Shown here: positions 60,401 through 64,000 of the stretch, one piece after another
How the letters are laid out: every line of letters begins with the position of its first letter
Numbering within the stretch: position 1 is the first letter of the stretch
Source of the DNA: Ischnura elegans
Taxonomy: Eukaryota; Arthropoda; Insecta; Odonata; Coenagrionidae
NCBI RefSeq assembly: GCF_921293095.1
Contig: NC_060246.1
Span: forward strand, 111,332,941 to 111,396,940
Direction of reading: 5' to 3'
DNA: 64,000 nt
Program-made: the position numbers and the translations under genes
The notes under the pieces: model-generated
The model's input: the letters and a program-made list of their open reading frames with translations, nothing else
Database searches by the model: none
What the model was told of the DNA's origin: nothing

Positions 60401-61307
60401 ATTTTTGTAATCTATGGAGCGGTCTTTGAGATACTGCTTTTCAAACTTGTGTGACAAAATTTTGCAACGGATGGTAGTCTGTTCAAACATTAAACGAGGT
60501 GGAAAATATCTAACATTCGTGTCCTGACTGATTAAAAAAACCCACACTTCGAGGAATCCAAGGACCTCATAGAGGAGGCGACAGTCTTTCCCGTGGAAGC
60601 TTGATTTATGATGACAATTCTCTCACTTTACAATCACTTTTTCAGATGCATCCTCAGAGCGGCAATAAAATAGAATATTATTTCATTCATTTTTGGAATG
60701 CGTGAATTAGAGCTCTTCTGTTTTTAGCCTTTAGGGAGAGAATTGAAAAATATTTGGCAATGAGTGCGGAGTGATTCATTTATTCTCAGTATTTGCAATA
60801 GAATATTTAAAATCACGGTAAATCACATCGAAAAGATGGTATATTTTCAATGTGATTTACCGTGGTATGAATTTGATGGATCATATTAGATGAAAATGTA
60901 TTTTGTTTAACGGCCGTAATTTCCACGTGAAATTTGGATCTATCTACCGTTAGCGGCGCGAGTGCTTACTGTTTTAATCTGATTTTCATGCGCGGCGGGT
61001 GACGACACATCCATTGGCCGACTGCGAAGTCGTCTGTTGTAGTATTCTTAGGGGAATTAAGCCTTCGGAATGTAGACCGAGGGTTGATACTGGCCCATAC
61101 ATTGGGTGGATGCAAGCGCTTAAACCCGACCACGTGCGTGGGGCCTACCTTGACAATTTTTTGGAATTCGGATGCGGTGGAGTTGGTGCCGAAGATGCCG
61201 CCGATGCTGACGACGAAGTCGCGGGGAGCGGAGGAGGGGTCGGCGGAGCCGTGGGTGCGGCTCAGATGCCAAAGCAGGAGTAGCATCACGCACTTCGTCG
61301 AAAACAT
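24311..61307 (-). CDS. Nmdar1: NMDA-type ionotropic glutamate receptor, GluN1-like subunit (21 coding exons)
   Basis: This gene encodes the obligatory, glycine-site subunit type of the NMDA receptor, a ligand-gated cation channel of the neuronal plasma membrane. I joined 21 exons by hand: 61149-61307, 59142-59252, 56645-56770, 52652-52903, 49794-49894, 48083-48253, 45838-45930, 44810-44951, 43667-43768, 42397-42622, 40198-40341, 39481-39638, 35422-35599, 34359-34493, 33083-33231, 30568-30725, 29339-29511, 28770-28888, 27270-27425, 25818-25952, 24311-24451. All introns are GT-AG, all phases match, and no stop or frameshift occurs over 3129 nt (1042 residues; fly Nmdar1 is about 1000). Domains are signal peptide (about 1-22), amino-terminal domain (about 30-400), S1 (about 420-595), M1 (about 613-632), pore loop with Asn694, M3 (about 707-735, SYTANLAAF at 724-732), S2 (about 740-880), M4 (about 901-921) and a cytoplasmic tail of about 120 residues. 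LNSGIGEG excludes GluN2, AMPA and kainate subunits. The protein is more diverged than typical insect GluN1, so a second GluN1-like paralogue is possible. Confidence 0.93.
25310..25442. mobile_element. 133-bp MITE in Nmdar1 intron 20
   Basis: The ends are inverted copies, CAGTGGCAGATACAGG at the left and the complement of CAGTGCCAGATCCAGG at the right (14 of 16 match). The interior has a long C-run. Flanking octamers (atttactc/tctcactc) agree only partly, so the target duplication is eroded or absent. Confidence 0.7.
25818..25952 (-). CDS. Nmdar1: Nmdar1 exon 20: cytoplasmic tail
   Basis: Residues 952-996, phase 0 at both ends (catttcaag acceptor, TCTGTG|GTAAGT donor). It starts [16 protein letters not shown], a basic helix extending the C0-like region, then a Ser/Pro/Gln-rich stretch without a recognised motif. 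Splice signals and phase support it. Homology is weak. Confidence 0.82.
26192..26581. mobile_element. 390-bp TIR element in Nmdar1 intron 19
   Basis: Its 16-bp terminal inverted repeats are CCAGGGCCGGCCTTAG and its near-perfect complement at 26566-26581. Both sides carry TGGCAG (26186-26191 and 26582-26587) as a likely 6-bp target duplication. The interior is AT-rich and non-coding with GC-rich subterminal blocks, as in a non-autonomous DNA transposon. Confidence 0.85.
27270..27425 (-). CDS. Nmdar1: Nmdar1 exon 19: M4 helix and proximal tail
   Basis: Residues 900-951, phase 0 at both ends (cgttttccag acceptor, ATAGTG|GTGAGT donor). [20 protein letters not shown] then [10 protein letters not shown] is M4 and its cytoplasmic exit. 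[12 protein letters not shown] corresponds to the basic membrane-proximal calmodulin-binding region (C0) of GluN1. Confidence 0.96.
28770..28888 (-). CDS. Nmdar1: Nmdar1 exon 18: S2 end and linker to M4
   Basis: Residues 860-899, phase 1 in and phase 0 out (acttctag acceptor, CTCAAA|GTATGA donor). MESLDKKWF matches FMEKLDKQWI. The segment ending STPTSLGLK corresponds to the extracellular linker ...TPNTLGLK before M4. Confidence 0.93.
29339..29511 (-). CDS. Nmdar1: Nmdar1 exon 17: S2 lobe with WD
   Basis: Residues 802-860, phase 2 in and phase 1 out (tttttgcag acceptor, GAAG|GTGTGT donor). [34 protein letters not shown] and [10 protein letters not shown] match S2. Trp809 and Asp810 align with GluN1 Trp731 and Asp732, and the Asp binds the ligand amine. 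Confidence 0.96.
30568..30725 (-). CDS. Nmdar1: Nmdar1 exon 16: S2 lobe
   Basis: Residues 750-802, phase 0 in and phase 2 out (tttcggtag acceptor, AATGG|GTAGGT donor). [20 protein letters not shown] and [11 protein letters not shown] match [20 protein letters not shown] and AEQAIQDVKKG. Ala766 sits where GluN1 Ser688 contacts glycine. Confidence 0.95.
32603..32861. mobile_element. 259-bp hAT-like MITE in Nmdar1 intron 15
   Basis: Left end CAGGGACGCCGACTTA, right end the complement of CAGTGGCACCGACTCC. The flanks are an identical octamer ATGGTGTG at 32595-32602 and 32862-32869. An 8-bp duplication with CAG...CTG ends is typical of hAT-type elements. It carries no transposase. Confidence 0.85.
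33083..33231 (-). CDS. Nmdar1: Nmdar1 exon 15: M3 gating helix
   Basis: Residues 700-749, phase 1 in and phase 0 out (atccctaag acceptor, GCTATT|GTAAGT donor). [20 protein letters not shown] continues into [26 protein letters not shown] is the universal iGluR gating motif and is intact. Ile-Ile of the usual AMIIVASYT is Met-Thr here. Confidence 0.97.
34359..34493 (-). CDS. Nmdar1: Nmdar1 exon 14: pore loop
   Basis: Residues 655-700. [16 protein letters not shown] and [10 protein letters not shown] form the re-entrant pore loop. Asn694 is the GluN1 N-site that sets calcium permeability and magnesium block. The donor is GAGAAG|GTACTC. Two in-frame acceptors compete. The upstream one (catggcag, used here) follows the better pyrimidine tract but adds 20 residues unlike any GluN1 I know. 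One 60 nt downstream (exon start 34433) gives ...[14 protein letters not shown], closer to the family. Confidence 0.9.
35422..35599 (-). CDS. Nmdar1: Nmdar1 exon 13: M1 membrane helix
   Basis: Residues 596-655, phase 0 in and phase 1 out (gcccacag acceptor, GCCACAG|GTGAGA donor). It reads [14 protein letters not shown] and then the M1 helix [20 protein letters not shown] and [10 protein letters not shown]. This is nearly the invariant GluN1 sequence, followed by a Pro-rich cytoplasmic linker (PPPP). Confidence 0.96.
35728..35822 (-). repeat. tRNA-derived SINE-like head
   Basis: On the minus strand a pol III B-box-like GATCGAATCC (35740-35749) follows an anticodon-arm-like gtcgagggatctgagatc. 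A T-rich tail with tttttctctgtg follows. Similar heads occur at 54178-54245 and 57745-57835. Confidence 0.45.
36031..36366. repeat. Large AT-rich palindrome
   Basis: 36031-36173 is near-perfectly inverted in about 36225-36366 (for example aatggtataatgtcctcat against atgaggacattatgccatt). The centre is itself a hairpin, CTTTTATGTACATAAAAG. The arms are about 140 bp. Confidence 0.88.
36361..36825 (+). repeat. AT-rich tandem array with alternating A/B units
   Basis: Units start at 36361, 36449, 36539, 36620, 36691 and 36778 (71-90 bp each). They alternate between ccattgatgtggcta (A) and ccatggatgtggcctaa (B) starts. Internal features such as ttatgcacaatttata and ttatgcacgatttata also alternate, so the real period is the A+B dimer, a small higher-order repeat. 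Confidence 0.88.
38074..38918 (+). repeat. 234-bp tandem repeat, 3.6 copies
   Basis: Units begin with gtttacggcggcataat at 38074, 38308, 38542 and 38778. The first three are almost identical and the last is diverged and ends at the island's right terminus. Each unit contains a perfect hairpin, ATGATTCTTATAAGAATCAT, and a block gagtttgctgggtgg resembling the terminal gagtgtgctgtgtgg. Confidence 0.92.
39481..39638 (-). CDS. Nmdar1: Nmdar1 exon 12: S1 with glycine-binding PLT...R
   Basis: Residues 543-595. [20 protein letters not shown] continues into [20 protein letters not shown]. Pro567, Thr569 and Arg574 align with GluN1 Pro516, Thr518 and Arg523, which contact the glycine carboxylate and amine. 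The acceptor (ggcaataag) has a weak pyrimidine tract and was fixed by reading frame. The donor is AGGAAG|GTGAGT, phase 0. Confidence 0.95.
40198..40341 (-). CDS. Nmdar1: Nmdar1 exon 11: S1 ligand-binding lobe
   Basis: Residues 495-543, phase 1 in and phase 1 out (tgatttcag acceptor, AAATCAG|GTGGGT donor). [20 protein letters not shown] and [11 protein letters not shown] match the FCCRGYCIDLL...INFTYDL...DGQFG block of S1. Confidence 0.95.
42397..42622 (-). CDS. Nmdar1: Nmdar1 exon 10: start of S1, with an expanded loop
   Basis: Residues 420-495, phase 0 in and phase 1 out (donor CAGTCTG|GTGAGT). [14 protein letters not shown] is the conserved start of S1. About 45 hydrophilic residues follow, rich in Asn, Asp, Glu, His and Lys, before [11 protein letters not shown], which corresponds to the Cys-containing CEPDERPCP loop. 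A Gln run (QQQQ) closes the exon. The loop is much longer than in fly. Confidence 0.92.
42800..42922. repeat. C/G-run inverted repeat, MITE-like, in intron 9
   Basis: GAATATAGTCCCCCC at 42800-42814 is perfectly inverted at 42847-42861, and a third GGGGGGACTATATT copy follows at about 42909-42922. The surrounding wording (accatatttgtctgaatatag) suggests a decayed short DNA transposon. Confidence 0.7.
43667..43768 (-). CDS. Nmdar1: Nmdar1 exon 9: linker to ligand-binding domain
   Basis: Residues 386-419, phase 0 at both ends (ttattttag acceptor, CTCAGA|GTAAGT donor). IIWPGxxRRKPxG is diagnostic of GluN1 and is present here as [13 protein letters not shown]. Confidence 0.95.
44810..44951 (-). 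CDS. Nmdar1: Nmdar1 exon 8: amino-terminal domain end
   Basis: Residues 338-385. [25 protein letters not shown] corresponds to [23 protein letters not shown], then VGQYRYSA. The acceptor is cacctctccag and the donor is TCCGCC|GTAAGT, phase 0. Confidence 0.93.
45838..45930 (-). CDS. Nmdar1: Nmdar1 exon 7: amino-terminal domain
   Basis: Residues 307-338, phase 2 in and phase 2 out, after a strong pyrimidine tract (ttctctcttcttttcccaag), with donor TTTCG|GTGAGA. The content (SVLTTAL..., conserved Cys, GPRLFR) matches the variable end of the amino-terminal domain (VLASAI...C...GKRLF). Confidence 0.87.
46473..47380 (-). mobile_element. Internally deleted mariner-like transposon in intron 6
   Basis: 28-bp terminal inverted repeats beginning CGAGGGGGTATTGAAAAG (46473-46500) are matched with two mismatches by the inverted end at 47353-47380. 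Both ends are flanked by TA. At 908 bp it is shorter than an autonomous mariner (about 1.3 kb). A broken transposase is encoded on the minus strand. Confidence 0.92.
46572..46966 (-). pseudogene. Mariner transposase remnants
   Basis: One minus-strand frame (from 46966) gives [17 protein letters not shown] and [21 protein letters not shown], the helix-turn-helix end of mariner transposases. Another frame (46572-46790) gives [20 protein letters not shown] then HLFPAFKK, the DD34D C-terminal block whose usual SPDLAPSD reads SPKVTPSG, so the catalytic Asp is lost. The central catalytic part is deleted between the two pieces. Confidence 0.85.
48083..48253 (-). CDS. Nmdar1: Nmdar1 exon 6: amino-terminal domain
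   Basis: Residues 250-307. The acceptor is aaccctcag, chosen over a second AG 4 nt downstream because only the first keeps the frame. The donor is [23 protein letters not shown]...[10 protein letters not shown]...GALGLRLV matches DAQVIFRDAG...HVWIVTEQAL...GVLGLQL. Confidence 0.93.
49794..49894 (-). CDS. Nmdar1: Nmdar1 exon 5: amino-terminal domain
   Basis: Residues 217-250, starting phase 0 and ending phase 2. It reads [18 protein letters not shown] and then PAKVYILYS, matching the VELIVEFEPKLESF...SRVYLMYA segment of insects. The acceptor is the first AG after a pyrimidine tract (ctttttt ctacccttctctgct). Other AGs a few bases downstream would break the frame. The donor is CTCGAG|GTAAGT. 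Confidence 0.85.
52652..52903 (-). CDS. Nmdar1: Nmdar1 exon 4: amino-terminal domain, GC-rich exon
   Basis: Residues 133-216, phase 0 at both ends (gtcatcag acceptor, TTGCAG|GTACAC donor). FLRVVPP...[26 protein letters not shown] matches the conserved FLRTVPP/HQADVW/IIHSSDTDGRA-LGRFQ block. The last 30 residues are rich in Pro, Thr, His and Arg and do not resemble known GluN1 proteins. The exon is much richer in G and C than its flanks. The donor choice rests on phase agreement with exon 5 and is the least certain boundary of this exon. Confidence 0.85.
54178..54245 (+). repeat. tRNA-derived SINE-like head in intron 3
   Basis: TGGTCCACGGCG (A-box-like, 54185-54196) and GGTTCAAATC (B-box, 54231-54240) are spaced as in a tRNA. 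The stems do not form a full cloverleaf, so a SINE head or tRNA pseudogene is more likely than a tRNA gene. Confidence 0.5.
55145..56105 (-). mobile_element. Inverted-repeat composite element carrying a helicase tail (intron 3)
   Basis: Arms of about 100 bp (55145-55245 and 56010-56105) are inverted copies starting GAAGTGAAACACTTTG. They contain CTGCAGTGCAGC-GAAACATGTC, which resembles the stem II-GAAA-stem III-GUC part of Penelope-type hammerheads with a decayed CUGANGA block. Between the arms lies a Helitron/PIF1-type helicase fragment. No target duplication was found. It may be a Penelope-type insertion that captured other DNA, or an unrelated TIR element. Confidence 0.65.
55493..55815 (-). 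pseudogene. Helitron/PIF1-like helicase C-terminal fragment
   Basis: The minus strand from about 55815 reads [40 protein letters not shown], then [20 protein letters not shown], and stops at 55493. This is the end of the PIF1-family helicase of Helitrons (VLIPRI...RRQFP...AMTINKSQGQTL...[13 protein letters not shown]). Motifs V/VI are intact, but the ATPase Walker motifs and the Rep part are absent. Low-complexity ATT repeats lie immediately upstream. Confidence 0.88.
56645..56770 (-). CDS. Nmdar1: Nmdar1 exon 3: amino-terminal domain
   Basis: Residues 91-132, phase 0 at both ends, between ctcctgcag and AAG|GTGAGC. It reads VCAIVMSES...[16 protein letters not shown]. The PIIGISSR-x-SALSDK stretch is a hallmark of the GluN1 amino-terminal domain. 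Confidence 0.95.
56885..57143. mobile_element. 259-bp hAT-like MITE in Nmdar1 intron 2
   Basis: Ends are CAGTGGTGTAACTAGG and the complement of CAGTGGCGTAACTATTG. An identical octamer TACCGGAG flanks it at 56877-56884 and 57144-57151. The interior has G-rich and C-rich subterminal runs and no coding. It lies 114 bp from exon 3. Confidence 0.9.
57187..57400 (+). pseudogene. Second Penelope-like GIY-YIG fragment in intron 2
   Basis: From 57196 the plus strand reads [20 protein letters not shown] then [23 protein letters not shown]. It aligns with DHAIQWKETKLL...YWDRLVKEAIQIRVNRNNFNRDTGF of the copy at 10195-10566. The GIY-YIG motif itself is missing, so this is the nuclease tail of a different, older Penelope-like copy. 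Confidence 0.8.
57745..57835 (+). repeat. tRNA-derived SINE-like head in intron 2
   Basis: gtgggccctgcattcctgcaa then gctagaggatcgtGGTTTGCTTCC resembles the anticodon arm plus B-box of a tRNA-derived SINE (B-box-like GGTTTGCTTCC at 57795-57805). A tail ccaggagaatttttcccttgg follows. The A-box is weak. Confidence 0.45.
59142..59252 (-). CDS. Nmdar1: Nmdar1 exon 2: amino-terminal domain
   Basis: Residues 54-90, phase 0 at both ends. The acceptor follows a C-rich tract (cccccccgcag) and the donor is CACGAG|GTGAGT. The translation contains [20 protein letters not shown], corresponding to the IRMDKNP...VCDKLI segment of insect GluN1. Confidence 0.88.
60814..60864 (-). other. Compact 51-nt perfect hairpin in intron 1
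   Basis: Arms of 21 bp starting CACGGTAAATCACAT and ending ATGTGATTTACCGTG close on a 9-nt loop (TATACCATC on the minus strand). On the minus strand, the receptor's sense strand, the only non-Watson-Crick pair is one G-U. It could be a tiny foldback element or a structured intronic RNA. The arms are short for a typical pre-miRNA. Confidence 0.6.
61149..61307 (-). CDS. Nmdar1: Nmdar1 exon 1: start codon and signal peptide
   Basis: Residues 1-53. The first ATG is followed by a hydrophobic core (VMLLLLWHL) typical of a signal peptide, then [10 protein letters not shown], which matches the first beta strand of the GluN1 amino-terminal domain. The donor is CAAG|GTAGG, phase 0. Position -3 before the ATG is A, a favourable context. 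Confidence 0.88.
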
Positions 61308-61320
61308 ATTTCCAGGAGAT
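61308..61320 (-). other. 5' untranslated stretch and predicted splice acceptor before the Nmdar1 ATG
   Basis: On the minus strand the ATG is preceded by 13 nt and then by a good acceptor (cttcttcctttacag). The first coding exon therefore probably begins at 61320, with at least one untranslated exon further upstream (above 61320). No promoter could be identified. Confidence 0.55.
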
Positions 61321-64000
61321 CTGTAAAGGAAGAAGTTGATTTGGCGCTATTAGTTACATCTCTGGCTTCTGCGGCAGTGACTCGCTGAGACTGGAATAGA
61401 AAGGCATCGCGGAGTCATGCTCCAGAAGTCTTAAGGCCGTATTTATAGTACACTTCTGGAAGCTTTCTTGCAGGAGAAGACTTCCAGAAGTCTTACAAGG
61501 ACGAATAACGTACCTATAGATACGTAGCAACCCTCTGGAAGCTCGAAAAGCTGAATGGCGATTGAAACTTAACATGCGACATATGCGCGAGGCGGAAGAA
61601 GCAGAAGCTACATTATATCAAGTTTCAGAAGACTATCTGTGCTACTGCGTTATGTTTTTCCGGCGCAATTACTTCTGTTCCTCTCTCTTGAAGTGATGTA
61701 TACCTTATTAGCTGTCATTCAGATTCATAGGATATCCTTCATGTAACTTTCTCATCACTATGATGTATCTTTGATGTATTCCATATCACTTTGATGTATT
61801 CCAAATTCTAATATTATTTTCTTCGTAGTTAAAATATTATCTTGCTTCTTTCATTACACTGCAATGAATTCCCGTCATCGAATCGATGACCACACAATTC
61901 CATAATACCTCCGTCACTTGCTCTCTGGTACTTGCTTAGTGTACTTGTACTTTATCTTCAATAAATTACTAAAATAAATCCTATGTACTTGTTAAGAATT
62001 TATGCCGAGCTAAACATGGGATATTTTTCGCAACAGGGACAAAACACTTTAAAGTTATGTATGTGTGCAAGGAAAATTACAAAGGAAATATTAACCATTT
62101 TATTTGCTGATAAGTATTTATATTTCTAAACTATCACCCTACCAATGGTTTAACAACATTTGGCTTCCTAATGGTTTCACATCAGGTATTTAATCTGTAG
62201 ATGGAATAAGCAGACTTAAATTTTTAATTCAATAAATTTATTGAGAAAACTAGGCGAAAAAATAAAGTGTCTACAAGTTTTGGAGGGATAATTTCACAAC
62301 AATTTTTTAAATATCAACAAAAACAAAATTGTTCTATTTTTAACCCGATCGCCTCCGATTCAAGTCAAACTTTGCACATTTTGTAATCAATAAAAAAATA
62401 ATTTGTAGAATTTGACACCAATTTATATTACATTTACATGTCATCAAAGTTGGGAAATTAAATTAAACTTGAATATGTCCAACTGTAGATGAACAAATAT
62501 AACTATTTCTGGTATAACTTAAGTGTTTCCTCATGCATGGTTGTTTCCTCATGCATTGTATCATAGCTCAGGCTAGAGCCGTTGGGACAATACAATTTCC
62601 AAAATACTTTTAATTAGTTATCTTTTTAAAAGTATAATTAAAGCAAGTAAGACAAACTTAATCCACCGTCACAACTTCGACTGCGCAACAGTAAAAGGTA
62701 GCGCAAATCATGGATTTTAGATATTTTAGTAAATAAGCTGTGATTATTTTTTTTAACTGCCGGTAATTTGACTTTCCTGTATTGTTAGTGGGGATCACAA
62801 TGCACTTGAATGCGTATTAAAATAAATCAAGGAGAATTTATTTTTTTAGACACTCAAGGTCACATCTTGAATCTATGGTTTAAAAGTTATTTTAAAAAAA
62901 CAGGAAAATATTTCATTACAATGTAAATCTTTATTCATGATATATATTTTTTCATGGCAAACTTCATCCGTTGGTGTATTTAACTTTGCACCCGTGCGCG
63001 TGACTGCGTACAAAGTCACTTGTTTCTGCAGTGCTTTGATGTTTTCCTAAATGACTTAGCTAGTCAGGAAAGAATCCAAAAACTATGTTTCTGTGTTTCC
63101 TCTTCCTTCTCCCTATTTTTCTTTCCTCTCCCACTACTTTTGGAGGATAAATATCAGTCTGCAACAGAAATGTCTCTGTATCTGGTGATGAGTGCGAGCC
63201 AGTCGAAGCAAGAGTTGTAGAGTTGTGAAATTAAGTCAAGTGGACTGCGATGTATTAGTGTATCCTTTCACTATGCTGTTCTACGATATCTCTCGCGAAA
63301 AAACTGACGTCCGAGCAGTAGCCGTCAAACCGAAAAAAGGGAAAATATTGGTATCTTAATTTTTTTCAAATTTAATCCCAATCAAACCAAGAGACGATGG
63401 ATAAGCCAGATGACTCTTTGATGAAATGCCGTAAAACATTGGAAATCATGAAGAGCAAAGTCCTCTCTCTGTTAGGGGAGGAAAGACGACCAAGACGGGA
63501 CACCGCCAAATATTGATTTCCGTCGTCACTAAGGAGACACGCCCTCTGCCAGCGACTGCACACAAAAGCGTATCCAAGGATGGGTAGGGACGAATCACGC
63601 AATGTGTCACGCGATGTCTCCGCGTCTGCCTGGAGCCATTTATATACATAATGTGGAATTTATTTCCATTACAGCGACCGTCCTTGACGGGTCGGTTCTC
63701 ATCTTTGTCTTTTTTGCACCCAAGTGTTATGATTGAATACATTATTGCTATCAGAAAAACCCATCTTGAATCGATTAAATGCGCGATGGAAACATTTCTT
63801 TAAAGTCGCATGCGAATTCTCCCTCTGAGCCTCGAATGTTGAAAGCAGCTTTTCTCTTTATTAAAAAGGAATATATTGCTCGAAGAGTTATTAAGACTCT
63901 TTCGAAACTTTAAATATTAAATAATCCAGTCGACAGTTATGTGCGAATGTCTGAAATCCAGCTATTTTCAGTTGCAAGGCCACGGAAACTGCCTTTTCTT
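61321..64000. other. Upstream flank of Nmdar1
   Basis: No coding exon is recognised. 61417-61500 has several inverted agaagtctt/aagacttc copies that could form hairpins. The 5' untranslated exon and promoter predicted from the acceptor at 61321 may lie here or beyond the window. Open frames around 63370-63740 resemble nothing I recognise. Confidence 0.4.

Larger units (their letters stand above)
24452..61148. other. Nmdar1 introns without recognised content
   Basis: Introns 1, 4, 5, 7, 8, 10, 11, 13, 14, 16, 17 and 18 hold ordinary AT-rich sequence in which I see no further gene or complete element, apart from items listed separately. 51280-52490 (intron 4) includes GC-richer patches and a ttaaccctttcgcg start at 51269 that could be the end of another TTAA-flanked element. 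50540-50640 is slightly GC-rich without identifiable content. 44680-44720 and 46230-46330 look like scraps of dispersed repeats. Confidence 0.4.

Noticed and set aside
63372-63742. Minus-strand frames upstream of Nmdar1 as a possible neighbouring gene or upstream exon
   Set aside because: No conserved motif, signal peptide or splice evidence ties them to a gene.

Overview
The window is animal nuclear DNA, most likely from an arthropod. Its one convincing gene is spliced, with GT-AG introns of about 0.4 to 3.9 kb, and the surrounding DNA is AT-rich and full of decayed transposons (mariner, piggyBac, Penelope-like, non-LTR, Helitron helicase, hAT-like MITEs). The species cannot be fixed from sequence alone. 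No rRNA, intact tRNA, CRISPR or prokaryotic-style operon was seen.

The gene is on the minus strand, from 61307 (ATG) down to 24311 (stop). It has 21 coding exons that join in frame into an uninterrupted protein of about 1042 residues. This is a GluN1-type (Nmdar1) NMDA-receptor subunit with signal peptide, amino-terminal domain, S1 ligand lobe, M1, pore loop ending [11 protein letters not shown]3 with [10 protein letters not shown]2 lobe, M4 and a short cytoplasmic tail. It looks intact but diverged. The most notable change is Ala where the second Ser of the usual S2 SSV motif (GluN1 Ser688) contacts glycine.

Layout from left to right. 1-12660 is an extraordinary T/C-rich, strand-asymmetric block with a CT microsatellite, a 626-bp tandem duplication and a recurring TGCATGATTCTTC-like motif. 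A 660-bp Penelope-like insertion (10051-10710) sits in it, with a GIY-YIG endonuclease remnant between inverted arms that each hold a hammerhead-ribozyme-like core. 12665-24310 is gene-poor and carries a reverse-transcriptase relic, a 2.26-kb piggyBac-like element between TTAA sites and two copies of a dispersed repeat. 24311-61320 is the receptor gene. Its introns hold hAT-like MITEs with 8-bp target duplications, a 390-bp TIR element, a 2.96-kb AT-rich repeat island inside intron 12, a deleted mariner with intact ends, a composite inverted-repeat element containing a Helitron/PIF1-type helicase tail, a second Penelope fragment and several tRNA-derived SINE-like heads. 61321-64000 is upstream sequence. 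A splice acceptor just before the ATG predicts a further 5' untranslated exon upstream.

Apart from the receptor, the protein-coding signal is transposon debris. Most other open frames are low-complexity or chance frames and are not annotated.
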